In this document: in pieces, positions 1 through 8,687 of the stretch
How the letters are laid out: every line of letters begins with the position of its first letter
How positions within the stretch are numbered: position 1 is the first letter of the stretch
Assembly (NCBI RefSeq): GCF_009674665.1
Contig: NZ_WKJD01000016.1
Coordinates: 124,001 to 188,000 of the forward strand
From: Agromyces kandeliae
Lineage (GTDB): Bacteria > Actinomycetota > Actinomycetes > Actinomycetales > Microbacteriaceae
Reading direction: 5' to 3'
Length of the DNA stretch: 64,000 bases
The notes under the pieces: model-generated
What the model was told of the DNA's origin: nothing
What the model saw: only the letters and a program-made list of their open reading frames with translations
The model's database searches: none
Position numbers and translations under genes: made by a program

Positions 1-379
1 AGCCGGGGAGCAGGTCGTCGCCGCCGAGCTCGTCGTAGTGGTCGGTCAGGTCCATGAAGGCACCCGCCGAGGTGAAGGCCGGGGCCTGCGTGTTGCCCAC
101 CTCGACGACGTCGGGGCTGTCGGAGCCCGAGAGGCTCGTCGTCAGGCGGTCGACGAGGCCGTCCCACGACTGCTCCTCGATCACGAGCGTGGAGCCGGGG
201 TGCTCCTCCTCGAAGGTCTCGACGAGCAGCTCGCGCGCCGCGTCGGGGGTGTCGGTGCCGACGAGCCAGACGCGGATCTCCGCGCCCTCCTCGGAGGCTG
301 CGTCGCCTCCGGTGGTGGCGCACCCGGCGAGGGTCAGCGCAGCCGCGGCGCCGAGCGCCACGATGCCGAGGTTCCTCAT
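1..379 (-). CDS. Sugar ABC transporter substrate-binding lipoprotein, N-terminal part
   Basis: Only the first 126 codons are present; the gene runs off the left edge. It starts with a short lipoprotein signal ending in the lipobox LTLAGC, so the mature protein should be lipid-anchored on the outer face of the membrane. The following segment (EIRVWLVGTDTP, then ELLVETFEEEHPG and SPDVVEVGNTQ) has the pattern of family 1 solute-binding proteins for oligosaccharides. The start ATG at 377-379 is preceded by an AAAGGA ribosome site. It lies 70 bp downstream of a ROK regulator on the same strand, the usual arrangement of a sugar uptake operon with its repressor. The substrate cannot be read from the sequence; chito-oligosaccharide or disaccharide uptake is a guess from similar ROK-ABC operons. 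Confidence 0.85.
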   Translation of the reverse strand, partial: MRNLGIVALGAAAALTLAGCATTGGDAASEEGAEIRVWLVGTDTPDAARELLVETFEEEHPGSTLVIEEQSWDGLVDRLTTSLSGSDSPDVVEVGNTQAPAFTSAGAFMDLTDHYDELGGDDLLPG

Positions 380-449
380 TGCGTGGTTTCCTTTCGTAGG
401 GGGAAGGTGGGAGCGGGGGTGCTGCCACCCGTGGTGCAGGGGGTGGGGC

Positions 450-1685
450 CTAGGAGACCCCGAGTTGGCCGGAGAGGACCATGACGGCCGCCCCGCGCAG
501 GACGATGTCCTGCCCGTGCGCGGTCATCCGGAGCCTCAGTTCCCGGTGGTGTTCCGTCATCGTCCGGTTCCGGACCGTCTCGACGGCCGCCTCGAGCAGC
601 GGGCCGTCAAGCAGTTCCGCCGGTCCGCTGAGCACGACCTCGGAGAGGTTCAGCGCACCGACGACGGGGGCGAGCACGATGCCGAGGCGTCGGCCTGCCT
701 CCCGCAGGGTCTCTTCGCGAGCGGATGCCGCGGCGTCCGCGGCGCCGAGTCGTTCGAGCTCGGCGGTGAGTCGGGGCACGGCGAGCCAGGCCTCGAGGCA
801 GCCGTGCTTCCCGCACGCGCAGCGCGGGCCGCCGTCGGTGCCGACCACGACGTGGCCGATCTCGCCTGCGGCGCTGCCGGCTCCGAGCACGGGTCGGCCG
901 CCGATGATCAGGCCCGCGCCGACGCCGTGGCCGACCTTGACGAGCACCAGGTCGCCGGGCGCGCCGGCGTGCTCGGCGAGCACGGCGACATTCGCGTCGT
1001 TCGCGACGTGCACGGGCAGGTGGAAGGCGGCCTGCAGCCGCTCCTGGAGCGGGAGGTCGGTCCAGCCGAGGTTCGGGGCGGAGCGGACGACGCCGTCGGG
1101 ACCCACGACGCCCGGCGAGCCGACGCCGATGCCGAGCACCGGGGAGGTCGTGAGGGCGAGCAGGCCGTCGAGGAGCTCGGTGACGAGTTCGACGGCCCGC
1201 TCCCCCGTCGCGCCGTCGAGGGCGACCTCGGCGCGGGCGACGGTGGCGCCGTCGAGGTCGAGGACGGCCCCGCGGAAGCGCGTGTGCTCGGAGAGGTCGA
1301 GTGCGACGACGTGGTGGCCGGTGCGGTCGATGTCGATGAGCGTCGCCGGCTTGCCGGGGCGCGCGTCCTCGCGCTGGCCGAGCTCGACGACGAGGCCCTC
1401 GCCGATGAGCTCGGCGACGAGGTCGGACACGGTGACGCGAGTGAGGCCGGTCTCGCGGGCGACATCCGCCCGGCTCTGCGCGCCCAGGGTGTAGAGCGTC
1501 TGCAGGACCAGCGAGCGGTTGTGGCTGCGGGCGTGCTCGGGGAGCACCTTGCCCGAGGTGCGCAGCGCGCGGCCCGCGAAGAGCTGGCCCGCGGCGGCCG
1601 TCGGGGTCGAGGGCCCTGCCGCGCGCTCGCTGCCGAGTGCGATGCCTGCGGGCGCCTGCCCGGGTGCTGCTTCCGTTGCCGTCAC
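450..1685 (-). CDS. ROK family transcriptional repressor
   Basis: This 411-residue protein has an N-terminal winged helix (about residues 62-95, SRADVARETGLTRVTVSDLV) followed by a ROK sugar-kinase-like domain. The ROK zinc motif is intact as CACGKHGCLEAW, and the glycine-rich stretch VGHGVGAGLIIGG is the usual sugar-binding region. Such proteins repress sugar uptake and catabolic operons and are released by a sugar ligand. The GTG start at 1683-1685 directly abuts an inverted repeat (1687-1711) that is probably its own operator. A TACTAA element 5 nt before the GTG would give a leaderless or almost leaderless transcript. It precedes a sugar-binding lipoprotein gene on the same strand, so it probably controls that transporter as well as itself. 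A shorter protein starting downstream is possible, since the first 50 residues look disordered. Confidence 0.9.
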   Translation of the reverse strand: MTATEAAPGQAPAGIALGSERAAGPSTPTAAAGQLFAGRALRTSGKVLPEHARSHNRSLVLQTLYTLGAQSRADVARETGLTRVTVSDLVAELIGEGLVVELGQREDARPGKPATLIDIDRTGHHVVALDLSEHTRFRGAVLDLDGATVARAEVALDGATGERAVELVTELLDGLLALTTSPVLGIGVGSPGVVGPDGVVRSAPNLGWTDLPLQERLQAAFHLPVHVANDANVAVLAEHAGAPGDLVLVKVGHGVGAGLIIGGRPVLGAGSAAGEIGHVVVGTDGGPRCACGKHGCLEAWLAVPRLTAELERLGAADAAASAREETLREAGRRLGIVLAPVVGALNLSEVVLSGPAELLDGPLLEAAVETVRNRTMTEHHRELRLRMTAHGQDIVLRGAAVMVLSGQLGVS

Positions 1686-1686
1686 G

Positions 1687-1711
1687 TTTGTTAGTACACC
1701 TTACGAACAAA
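1687..1711. promoter_or_regulatory. Probable ROK operator, imperfect 25-bp inverted repeat
   Basis: The half-sites read TTTGTTAGTA on the left and TACGAACAAA on the right, a near-perfect dyad. It stands out as AT-rich in a GC-rich neighbourhood and sits exactly at the 5' end of the ROK gene, overlapping its likely -10 element. ROK repressors usually bind such AT-rich palindromes, so autorepression is the simplest reading. Confidence 0.75.
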
Positions 1712-1805
1712 CCTCCGCGCAACCCTTCGGACGAAATTCGTTCAGGTTCTTTACAAACCCGTGACCTGCCGATTCGGGGACGGACGGCACGACCCGCGGC
1801 GCGGG

Positions 1806-1847
1806 CCGGTGCCGGAACGGGCGGGCGGAGCGCCGTTCCGGCACCGG
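1806..1847 (-). terminator. Strong hairpin terminator
   Basis: A perfect 15-bp stem (1806-1820 with 1833-1847) encloses a 12-nt loop, about 30 nt past the stop of the membrane protein gene ending at 1877. There is no clear U-tract, as is common in actinobacteria. Confidence 0.75.
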
Positions 1848-1876
1848 GGTCGCGCGCCGTGGTCGGATCCGCGGCC

Positions 1877-2485
1877 TCAGGCCGCGACCGACCCGACGGG
1901 ACGCACCCGGCCCGCCGCCGGACGCGTGGCACGCGTGGTCGCGACGCCGACGCCGAGCAGGACGAGGCCCAGGTTCGCGAGGGTCTCCGCGTACCCCGGG
2001 TGCGCGGCGGACTCGGGCAGGACGAAGAGGAGCGCCGTCGCGGGCAGCGTCAGCATCAGGAGCCAGGCCGACGGCGAGCGGTCGCCCTGCACGAGCATCG
2101 TGATGCCGAGCACCGCGGGCAGGAGCAGCATTCCGAAGAACCCGACGTTGACGGCGATGCCGAGCACGCCCTCGGGCTCGATGCCGAACAGGTGCACCGT
2201 CAGCCCGATCGCCATCGTGCCGTACACGGCCGCGAGGGCCCACCGCACGACCGAACGCCACGGGCGTCCCCGGAACACCGGCGCCGCGACCGTGAACAGC
2301 ACGACCACGATCAGCGCATAGCAGGCGACGTGGACGGCGCCACCCACCGCGGAGACGAACGGCAGCGGGCTCCCGTCGGCGAAGACCGAGTCGGAGCCGG
2401 TGACGATGCGCGTGAGCGCATCCGAGAGGGCGATCGCGGACGTGGCGATCGCGCAGATGAGTGCGGCGAGGCGGATGCGGGACAT
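1877..2485 (-). CDS. Multi-pass membrane protein of unknown function
   Basis: I do not recognise a family. The 202-residue product has about six hydrophobic segments, starting with LAALICAIATSAIAL and including ALIVVVLFTVAAPVF, VLGIAVNVGFFGMLLLPAVL and LANLGLVLLGVGVAT, and an arginine-rich C-terminal tail. It should be an integral membrane protein. The ATG at 2483-2485 was chosen because GGAGGA precedes it at good spacing; the frame stays open far upstream but that part overlaps the divergent kinase gene. It is transcribed away from the two-component system at 2687-5073 and has its own terminator. Confidence 0.7.
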   Translation of the reverse strand: MSRIRLAALICAIATSAIALSDALTRIVTGSDSVFADGSPLPFVSAVGGAVHVACYALIVVVLFTVAAPVFRGRPWRSVVRWALAAVYGTMAIGLTVHLFGIEPEGVLGIAVNVGFFGMLLLPAVLGITMLVQGDRSPSAWLLMLTLPATALLFVLPESAAHPGYAETLANLGLVLLGVGVATTRATRPAAGRVRPVGSVAA

Positions 2486-2673
2486 GGCTGGTTCCTCCGG
2501 TTCGACTGGATGCGATGGTCGACGACCACCGGGAGCAGGCTCCCGTCGCATGTGCGCGGCCGCATCCGCCGAGGGGGACCGCGGCCGTCCTCGGTCGGGA
2601 CCGATCGCCATCCTCCGCGGGCACGTCATCGACGTCGTTCCCACGGAGGATGCGCACGGCCTCGGCGGCGCAC

Positions 2674-2679
2674 TAGCGT
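2674..2679 (+). promoter_or_regulatory. -10 element TAGCGT for a leaderless kinase transcript
   Basis: TAGCGT ends exactly 7 nt before the ATG at 2687, so transcription should begin at or next to the start codon. No ribosome site lies in this gap. The same TANNNT-N6 to N8-start pattern recurs at several genes in the window. Confidence 0.5.
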
Positions 2680-2686
2680 TCGTCGC

Positions 2687-4432
2687 ATGGGCCCGCGCAT
2701 CCGGTCGTTCGCCGTCGTGGCGGTCGTCGCGATCACCGCGGCGGTCGCCGCCGTCGCCGCCCTGAACCGTGGCGCGCTGCCGCCGCTCGACGTCGTGTTC
2801 GTGTCGATCCTCTTCGCGTTCCTCGGCCTCGGACTGCGCGCGGCGGTCCACGCGTGGCGGTCCGCGCACCGAGCCGCCTCGGTCGCGGCGACGACGATCG
2901 GTCGCTCGCCGGAGGAGGCCGCCCGGGCCGCGGTCGACGAGGAACGGGCGAGGATGTCCGCGGACATCGAGGCGGTCGTGCGTCGCGCGGTGCTCGCCGT
3001 CCGGGCGCACGCCGCCGCCCTTCCGTCGGCGCTCCGGCCCCCGGCCGCGGGCTCGGAGGACGACGACGCCACGGACCCACGGCACGACCTCGCCGCAGCC
3101 GCCCCGGGCGAACCCGCGACCGCCGGCGCGACGACCCCCGCCTCCCCTGCCGACGTGCCCGCCGTCCTCCGCGCGATCCAGCACGACGGCCGCGCCGCGA
3201 CGGCCGAGCTCCGACGCCTGCTCGAGCTCCTTCGGGCGCCCGGCGGCGACGGCGGCCCCGTGCCCGCGGAGGCCGAACCCATCGCATCGCCGCGCCCGCG
3301 TCCGGGAGCGCTCGACCTCGTCCTCGCCGCGGTCGCGGTCGCGGTGTGCCTGGTCGAGTCCCTGGCCGGTCCGGCACTCGACCTCCCCGGCCCGTCGGTC
3401 GTCGCCGTCCTCCTGGGCGTCGTCGCCGCTGCAGCGACCCTGGCCTGGCGGGTGGATCCCGGGGCCGCGCTCGCCGTCCAGGCGGCGGCGGTGGCGGTCG
3501 GCACAACCCTGGGAACGCCCGTCCGGTTCGGCACGTGGACCGTGCTCGCGTTCGGCCTCCTGATGTGGGCGGCCGTCGCGCACCCCCGCCGTGGACCGCT
3601 CGCGATCGTCGGTCCGGTCGCCCTGACCGCCGTCGGCGTCTGGTCGCAGGTGGTGTGGTCACCCGACAACGTCGGCATCCTCGTGGTCATCCTCGCCGCG
3701 GCCGCGCTCACGGGGTCCGCGAGCCGGGTGCTCGATGCCCGCCGTCGCCGCAGTGCCGCCAGCGCCGCCCGGCACGAGGCGATCCTCGATCGCGAGGCCG
3801 GCGCGGCGGTGCAGCGCGACCGGATCGCGACCGCGCGGGAACTCCACGACGCGGTCTCCGCGACCATCGGCGTCATCGTCATGCAGGCCGGCGCGGCGGA
3901 GCTCCGGTGGGCCTCCGACCGACCCGCGGCGATCCGGGCGATCGGCGTGGTCGTCGCGGCGGCCGACCAGGCCGTCGACGAGCTCGACGACCTCATGCCG
4001 CGGCTCGCGGGCGCGACGCTCGGCGGCTCGGCCGACCGCGGCCCGGCCGACCTGCCGTCGCTGGTCGAGCGGATGCGGCACGCCGGCGTGCACGTCGACG
4101 CGACGCTGCAGGATCCGCCGCCCGACCTCCCCCGCGACCTCGCCGCGACCGCATATCGGATCGCCCAAGAGGGCGTCGCGAACGCCGCACGCCATGCGCC
4201 GGGGTCCCGCATCGCTCTGTGCCTCGCCGTCGTGGGCGACGCGGTGGAGGTCTCGGTGGTCGACGACGGCGCGCGAGCCGCACCGCGATCGCGCGGCGGC
4301 TACGGGCTCACCGGGCTCGCGGAGCGCGTGGCCGAGGTCGGCGGCGAGTTCGCCGCCGGTCCGCGAGACGACCGGGGGTTCCGGGTGATGGCGCGGCTGC
4401 CGCTCGTGCACGTGGACGGAGCGCCCGGGTGA
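2687..4432 (+). CDS. NarL-type sensor histidine kinase with a degenerate extra DHp-like segment
   Basis: The 581-residue protein has two N-terminal membrane helices (about 8-26 and 34-55), a central block of about five more helices (about 207-345) and a C-terminal kinase core. The H-box is RDRIATARELHDAVS with phospho-acceptor His387, a HisKA_3 type. The HATPase part contains AYRIAQEGVANAARHA (N box) and YGLTGLAERV (G box). Residues about 84-112 (DEERARMSADIEAVV) and 158-185 (LRAIQHDGRAATAELRRLL) look like the two helices of a second HisKA_3 domain in which the His-Asp pair is replaced by IEA and an Ala/Asp-rich insert separates the helices. Its TGA overlaps the GTG of the response regulator by 4 bp, so the two are translationally coupled. 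The signal is unknown. Confidence 0.88.
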   Translation: MGPRIRSFAVVAVVAITAAVAAVAALNRGALPPLDVVFVSILFAFLGLGLRAAVHAWRSAHRAASVAATTIGRSPEEAARAAVDEERARMSADIEAVVRRAVLAVRAHAAALPSALRPPAAGSEDDDATDPRHDLAAAAPGEPATAGATTPASPADVPAVLRAIQHDGRAATAELRRLLELLRAPGGDGGPVPAEAEPIASPRPRPGALDLVLAAVAVAVCLVESLAGPALDLPGPSVVAVLLGVVAAAATLAWRVDPGAALAVQAAAVAVGTTLGTPVRFGTWTVLAFGLLMWAAVAHPRRGPLAIVGPVALTAVGVWSQVVWSPDNVGILVVILAAAALTGSASRVLDARRRRSAASAARHEAILDREAGAAVQRDRIATARELHDAVSATIGVIVMQAGAAELRWASDRPAAIRAIGVVVAAADQAVDELDDLMPRLAGATLGGSADRGPADLPSLVERMRHAGVHVDATLQDPPPDLPRDLAATAYRIAQEGVANAARHAPGSRIALCLAVVGDAVEVSVVDDGARAAPRSRGGYGLTGLAERVAEVGGEFAAGPRDDRGFRVMARLPLVHVDGAPG

Positions 4433-5073
4433 CCCGCCTGATCCTCGCCGACGACCACGAGCTGCTCCGGAGCGGGCTCGTCTCGATCCTCGAGAGCGAC
4501 CCCGACCTCGAGGTGGTCGCCGTCTGCGACGACGGTCCGACGACCGTGGCCGAGGCCGCCCGCCTCCAGCCGGACCTCGTGCTCATGGACGTCGAGATGC
4601 CCGGAGGCGACGGCATCACGGCGATCGCACCCGTCCTCACCGCGGCCCCGTCCGCACGGGTGATGGTGCTGACGATGTTCGACCTCGACGACTACGTCGC
4701 GGGTGCCCTGCGGGCCGGCGCGTCGGGGTTCCTCATCAAGACCACGCCGCCGCGCGAGCTGATCGCCGCGGTGAAGGCCTGCGCCGCCGGCGAGTCGACC
4801 TTCGGGCCGAGCGTCATGGCCCGGCTCGTGCAGAGCTACGTGGAGCGCCCGACGGCGGAGGCCGCCCCGGCCGGAGCCGCCGAGCTGACGCCGCGCGAGC
4901 GCGAGGTGCTCCGCGCCATGGCGCGCGGGCTCTCGAACGCCGAGATCGGCGCCGAGCTCTTCCTCGCGGAGACGACGGTGAAGACGCACGTCGCGCGCGT
5001 GCTCCTGAAGCTCGGGGTGCGCGACCGAGTGCAGGCCGTGGTCGTGGCGCACACCTCGGGGCTCGCGGACTGA
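4429..5073 (+). CDS. NarL/FixJ family response regulator
   Basis: The 214-residue product has a receiver domain (about 1-120) with acidic pair D8-D9, phospho-acceptor Asp54 in VLMDVEMP, and the conserved Lys in FLIKTT. A LuxR-type helix-turn-helix follows (about 148-210, ELTPREREVLRAMARGLSNA and TTVKTHVARVLLKL). It is the cognate partner of the kinase whose stop codon overlaps its GTG start. Targets are unknown. The next gene on the other strand, a metal ATPase, ends 50 bp away in convergent orientation. Confidence 0.93.
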   Translation: MTRLILADDHELLRSGLVSILESDPDLEVVAVCDDGPTTVAEAARLQPDLVLMDVEMPGGDGITAIAPVLTAAPSARVMVLTMFDLDDYVAGALRAGASGFLIKTTPPRELIAAVKACAAGESTFGPSVMARLVQSYVERPTAEAAPAGAAELTPREREVLRAMARGLSNAEIGAELFLAETTVKTHVARVLLKLGVRDRVQAVVVAHTSGLAD

Positions 5074-5123
5074 AGGCCGGGCCGTCGGAGCCGGGCGCTC
5101 GGACGCCGGCCGCGTCGCGGGGG

Positions 5124-7025
5124 TCAGCGCCGGGCGGTGTCGGGCCGCGCCGACCCGGACGCGACCTCGGCGCGGCCGGGGTCCACCGCGGCCCGGGCGT
5201 CGCGGCGGCCGCCGATCGCGCGCAGCGCGGCCAGGATCGTCGCGAGGTCCACGAGCTCCTGCAGCAGCGCGCCCGCGGTCGCCGGGATGAGACCGAACGC
5301 GGCGACCAGCATGAGCGCGACGCTCACGACGATGCCGAGCCAGATCGACTGCAGGGCGATCCGGACGGTGTCGCGGCCGATCTCGACGGCCTTCGCGGTG
5401 CGGGAGATGTCGTCGACGAGGATCACGGCACCCGCGGACTCGCTCGCCGCCGTCGCGCCGCGGGCGCCCATCGCGATGCCGACGTCGGCGGCCGCGAGCA
5501 CGGGCGCGTCGTTGACGCCGTCGCCGACCATGATCACCGGGCGCTCGGCGATCCCGGCGACCTCGTGGACCTTGTCGGCGGGCAGGCACTCCGCGCGCAC
5601 GCGCTCGATGCCGAGCTCGGCCGCGATGTGGTCGGCGGTCGCCTGGGCATCGCCCGTGAGCATCATGGTGTGGTGCACGCCGAGCTCGTCCAGTCGGGCG
5701 AGCGTCGCGGCCGCGTCGCCGCGCAGCCGATCGCGGGCGAGGAGCGCCCCGGCGTGCCGACCGTCGACCGCCACGTAGACCGCCAGCTCGCCGGGGGCGA
5801 TGTCGGTGCGCCGAGCCGACGGGGCGTGCTCGGCGACGAACGCGAACTTGCCGACGACGACCTCGTGCCCGTCGATGCGGGCGACCACGCCGTTCGTCGC
5901 CGCCTCGCGCGCGGTCGCCGCCTCGGCGAGCTGGATCCCGCGTTCGGTCGCGGCGTCGATCATCGACGCGGCGAGGACGTGCGACGAGTACTGCTCCGCC
6001 GACGCGACGAGCCCCAGCAGCTCGTCCTCGCCGTACGGCGGTTCGGGCCTGACGGCGACGAGCTCGGGCGAGCCGTGCGTCAGCGTCCCGGTCTTGTCGA
6101 AGACCGCCGTACGGACGCGGGCGAGCTGCTCGAGCACGCCGCCGCCCTTCACGATCACGCCGTTGCGCGCGGCCCGGCTCATGCCTCCGATGAAGGCGAC
6201 GGGCGCCGCGATGAGCAGCGGGCAGGGCGTCGCCAGCACGAGCACCTCGGCGAAGCGCACCGGGTCGCCCGAGATCCACCACGCGGCACCGGCGAGCAGC
6301 AGCGAGAAGGCCGTGAACGGCACGGCGTAGCGGTCGGCCAGCCGCACGACGGGCGCCTTGCTGGCCGCGGCCTCGGCGACGAGCGCCACGATCTGCTGGT
6401 ACTGGCTGTCGGCGGCGCGGGCGGTCGCGACGATCTCGATGGCGGCCTGGCCGTTCACCGACCCGGAGAGCAGCTCGTCGCCGGCGTGCTTCTCGACGGG
6501 GATGCTCTCCCCCGTGATCGACGACTCGTCGACCGTCGCCTCGTCGGAGCGCAGCGTGCCGTCGACGGGCACGATCTCGCTCGGTCGCACGAGCAGGACC
6601 TCACCCGGGCGTACCTCGTCGACGGGCACGTCCACGAAGTGGTCGTCGACGACGCGGTGCGCGCGCTGCGGCGCGCGCGTCAGCAGCGCGTCGAGCTCGC
6701 GCTTGGCACGGCGGTTCGCGTAGTCCTCGAGGGCCTCACCGCCGGTGAGCATGAGGACGACGATGAGGGCGGCGACGTACTCCCCCACCACGACCGTCGC
6801 GACGATGGCGGTGACCGCCAGGATGTCGAGCCCCCAGTGCCCGCGCAGGATGTCGCGCACCATGCCGACGGCCTGCCACGCGGCGATCGCGAGCGCGTAC
6901 CCGCTGAAGATCCACGCGACGAACCGGCCCTGCCCGGAGAGCGCCAGCACGATGCCGACGAGGCCGATCGCGAGCGTGAGCGAGACGACCGGGTAGCGAC
7001 GGACGAGACGGATGCCACGGGCCAT
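5124..7025 (-). CDS. P1B-type heavy-metal transporting ATPase
   Basis: The 633-residue protein pumps a metal cation across the membrane at the cost of ATP. Visible parts are the actuator motif SSITGESIPVEK, the phosphorylation loop DKTGTLTHG with Asp310, the hinge GDGVNDAPVLAAADVG, and a transmembrane metal-site motif TPC in VLATPCPLLIA. There is no N-terminal CxxC metal-binding domain. TPC instead of CPC or SPC puts it outside the classical copper and cadmium/zinc groups; subgroups with TPC have been linked to iron or nickel, but I would not assign the metal. The ATG at 7023-7025 was chosen because it begins the first hydrophobic region and the frame upstream has no homology-like content. 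It is a single gene with a 24-bp-class palindromic repeat just upstream. Confidence 0.9.
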   Translation of the reverse strand: MARGIRLVRRYPVVSLTLAIGLVGIVLALSGQGRFVAWIFSGYALAIAAWQAVGMVRDILRGHWGLDILAVTAIVATVVVGEYVAALIVVLMLTGGEALEDYANRRAKRELDALLTRAPQRAHRVVDDHFVDVPVDEVRPGEVLLVRPSEIVPVDGTLRSDEATVDESSITGESIPVEKHAGDELLSGSVNGQAAIEIVATARAADSQYQQIVALVAEAAASKAPVVRLADRYAVPFTAFSLLLAGAAWWISGDPVRFAEVLVLATPCPLLIAAPVAFIGGMSRAARNGVIVKGGGVLEQLARVRTAVFDKTGTLTHGSPELVAVRPEPPYGEDELLGLVASAEQYSSHVLAASMIDAATERGIQLAEAATAREAATNGVVARIDGHEVVVGKFAFVAEHAPSARRTDIAPGELAVYVAVDGRHAGALLARDRLRGDAAATLARLDELGVHHTMMLTGDAQATADHIAAELGIERVRAECLPADKVHEVAGIAERPVIMVGDGVNDAPVLAAADVGIAMGARGATAASESAGAVILVDDISRTAKAVEIGRDTVRIALQSIWLGIVVSVALMLVAAFGLIPATAGALLQELVDLATILAALRAIGGRRDARAAVDPGRAEVASGSARPDTARR

Positions 7026-7069
7026 GCCTCCATCCTCGCCCACTCCCCCGACCCGGCCGCGACGAAGGT

Positions 7070-7120
7070 CCGTTTCTGCGGTGGAGTGCAGGTTGATCCC
7101 GTACTCCACCGCAGAAACGG
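7070..7120. repeat. Intergenic palindromic repeat, copy 1
   Basis: A perfect 18-bp inverted repeat (7070-7087 and 7103-7120) with core CTGCGGTGGAGT and a 15-nt spacer lies between the metal ATPase gene and icd. The right flank continues as CACTCGG, matching the outer arm of the longer copy at 46447-46511. The left outer arm has decayed. It resembles a REP-type or dispersed intergenic element rather than a gene-specific terminator, because the same arms recur with an unrelated loop. Confidence 0.75.
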
Positions 7121-7164
7121 CACTCGGATGCGCGCGAGGGCGAACGAGGCGTCGCGGGACACGG

Positions 7165-7199
7165 CGAAGGGCCGGATGCACGCGGCATCCGGCCCTTCG
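7165..7199 (-). terminator. Terminator of icd
   Basis: A perfect 15-bp stem (7165-7179 with 7185-7199) with a 5-nt loop begins 20 nt after the icd stop codon. Confidence 0.8.
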
Positions 7200-7219
7200 G
7201 ACCGCTCGAGCGGGGCGGC

Positions 7220-8437
7220 TCAGGCGCCGAGGCGCGCCTTGAGGTTCGCGTCGATCGTGTTGAGGAACTGCTCCGTGGTCTGGAACTCCTGCTCGGGGCC
7301 GACGAGGAGCGCGAGGTCCTTCGTCATGGCACCGGACTCGACCGTCTTGATGACGACGTCCTCGAGGGTGTGCGAGAAGTCGATCAGCTCCTGGTTGCCG
7401 TCGAGCTTGCCGCGGTGCGCGAGCCCGCGCGTCCAGGCGAAGATCGAGGCGATCGGGTTGGTCGAGGTGGGCTTGCCCTGCTGGTGCTGGCGGTAGTGGC
7501 GCGTGACCGTGCCGTGCGCCGCCTCGGCCTCGACGATGCCGCCGTCGGGCGTGGTGAGCACGGAGGTCATGAGGCCGAGCGACCCGAAGCCCTGCGCGAC
7601 GGTGTCGGACTGGACGTCGCCGTCGTAGTTCTTGCAGGCCCAGACGTAGCCGCCCTCCCACTTGAGCGAGGCCGCGACCATGTCGTCGATGAGGCGGTGC
7701 TCGTAGGTGATGCCGGCGGCCTCGAACTTGTCCTTGAACTCGCTGTCGAACACCTCCTGGAAGATGTCCTTGAAGCGGCCGTCGTAGGCCTTCAGGATGG
7801 TGTTCTTCGTCGACAGGTAGACCGGGTAGTTGCGGTCGAGGCCGTAGTTCAGCGAGGCGCGCGCGAAGTCGCGGATCGACGCGTCGAGGTTGTACATGCC
7901 CATGGCGATGCCCGAGCCGGGCGCCTGGAAGACCTCGAACTGCTGCGGCTCGGAGCCGTCCTGCGGGGTGAAGGTCATCGTGAGCGTGCCGGCGCCCTCG
8001 AACTTGAAGTCGGTGGCGCGGTACTGGTCGCCGAACGCGTGGCGGCCGACGATGATCGGCTTGTTCCAGCCGGGCACCAGCCGCGGGATGTTCGAGATGA
8101 TGATCGGCTCGCGGAAGATCACGCCGCCGAGGATGTTGCGGATGGTGCCGTTGGGCGACCGCCACATCTTCTTCAGGCCGAACTCCTCGACGCGCGCCTC
8201 GTCGGGCGTGATCGTCGCGCACTTCACGCCGACGCCGTGCTGCTTGATGGCGTTCGCCGCGTCGACCGTGATCTGGTCGTCGGTCTCGTCGCGCTTCTGG
8301 ATGGAGAGGTCGTAGTACTCGAGGTTGACGTCGAGGTACGGGTGGATGAGCTGGTCCTTGATGGCCTGCCAGATGATGCGGGTCATCTCGTCGCCGTCGA
8401 GTTCGACGACGGTACCTTCGACCTTGATCTTCGACAA
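7220..8437 (-). CDS. icd: NADP-dependent isocitrate dehydrogenase
   Basis: The enzyme oxidises isocitrate to 2-oxoglutarate in the TCA cycle and supplies NADPH. At 405 residues it belongs to the short homodimeric class shared with eukaryotic IDH1, not the large monomeric IDH found in corynebacteria. Typical stretches are [12 protein letters not shown] near the N terminus, [12 protein letters not shown] and [13 protein letters not shown] in the substrate region, the metal-binding YDGDVQSD, and [10 protein letters not shown] in the coenzyme region. The start codon is TTG at 8435-8437, supported by an AAGGAGA ribosome site. Upstream, at 8538-8551, lies a palindrome also present before sucC. A strong terminator follows the gene, so it is monocistronic. 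Confidence 0.97.
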   Translation of the reverse strand: MSKIKVEGTVVELDGDEMTRIIWQAIKDQLIHPYLDVNLEYYDLSIQKRDETDDQITVDAANAIKQHGVGVKCATITPDEARVEEFGLKKMWRSPNGTIRNILGGVIFREPIIISNIPRLVPGWNKPIIVGRHAFGDQYRATDFKFEGAGTLTMTFTPQDGSEPQQFEVFQAPGSGIAMGMYNLDASIRDFARASLNYGLDRNYPVYLSTKNTILKAYDGRFKDIFQEVFDSEFKDKFEAAGITYEHRLIDDMVAASLKWEGGYVWACKNYDGDVQSDTVAQGFGSLGLMTSVLTTPDGGIVEAEAAHGTVTRHYRQHQQGKPTSTNPIASIFAWTRGLAHRGKLDGNQELIDFSHTLEDVVIKTVESGAMTKDLALLVGPEQEFQTTEQFLNTIDANLKARLGA

Positions 8438-8537
8438 GGGGCGGTCTCCTTGGGATCTCGTGGGATTGCTTGGGAAGCGAGGAAGTCTCGGGGGTGTCCG
8501 GACACGCCGTCGTCCAGCTTACCGCGTCGGCGGAATA

Positions 8538-8551
8538 TCTCGACATCGAGA
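8538..8551. promoter_or_regulatory. Palindromic operator candidate upstream of icd
   Basis: TCTCGACATCGAGA is a perfect 6-2-6 palindrome about 100 bp upstream of the icd start. Two near-identical sites lie before sucC at 35558 and 35574. The form suits a dimeric winged-helix or TetR/MarR-like regulator; the protein is not in this window. Confidence 0.6.
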
Positions 8552-8674
8552 GATCGAGCATCCGCAGCGCGACCACGGCGGCGAGGCCGGCCGCCGGCAT
8601 TCGGCCGAGGCGGCGCGTGCCGCCGTCGTTCCATCCGGTCGCATGAGGGTTACCGGCGCGCCACCTCATGCGGT

Positions 8675-8680
8675 TAGGCT
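8675..8680 (+). promoter_or_regulatory. -10 element TAGGCT for a leaderless transcript
   Basis: TAGGCT ends 7 nt before the ATG of the GNAT gene at 8688, with no ribosome site between. Confidence 0.5.
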
Positions 8681-8687
8681 GCGATGC

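Noticed and set aside
607-1932. Long open frame antisense or out of frame to the ROK gene
   Set aside because: The product is Arg/Pro/Ala-rich without any motif, as expected for an alternative frame of GC-rich coding DNA. The same applies to many long frames over the other genes.
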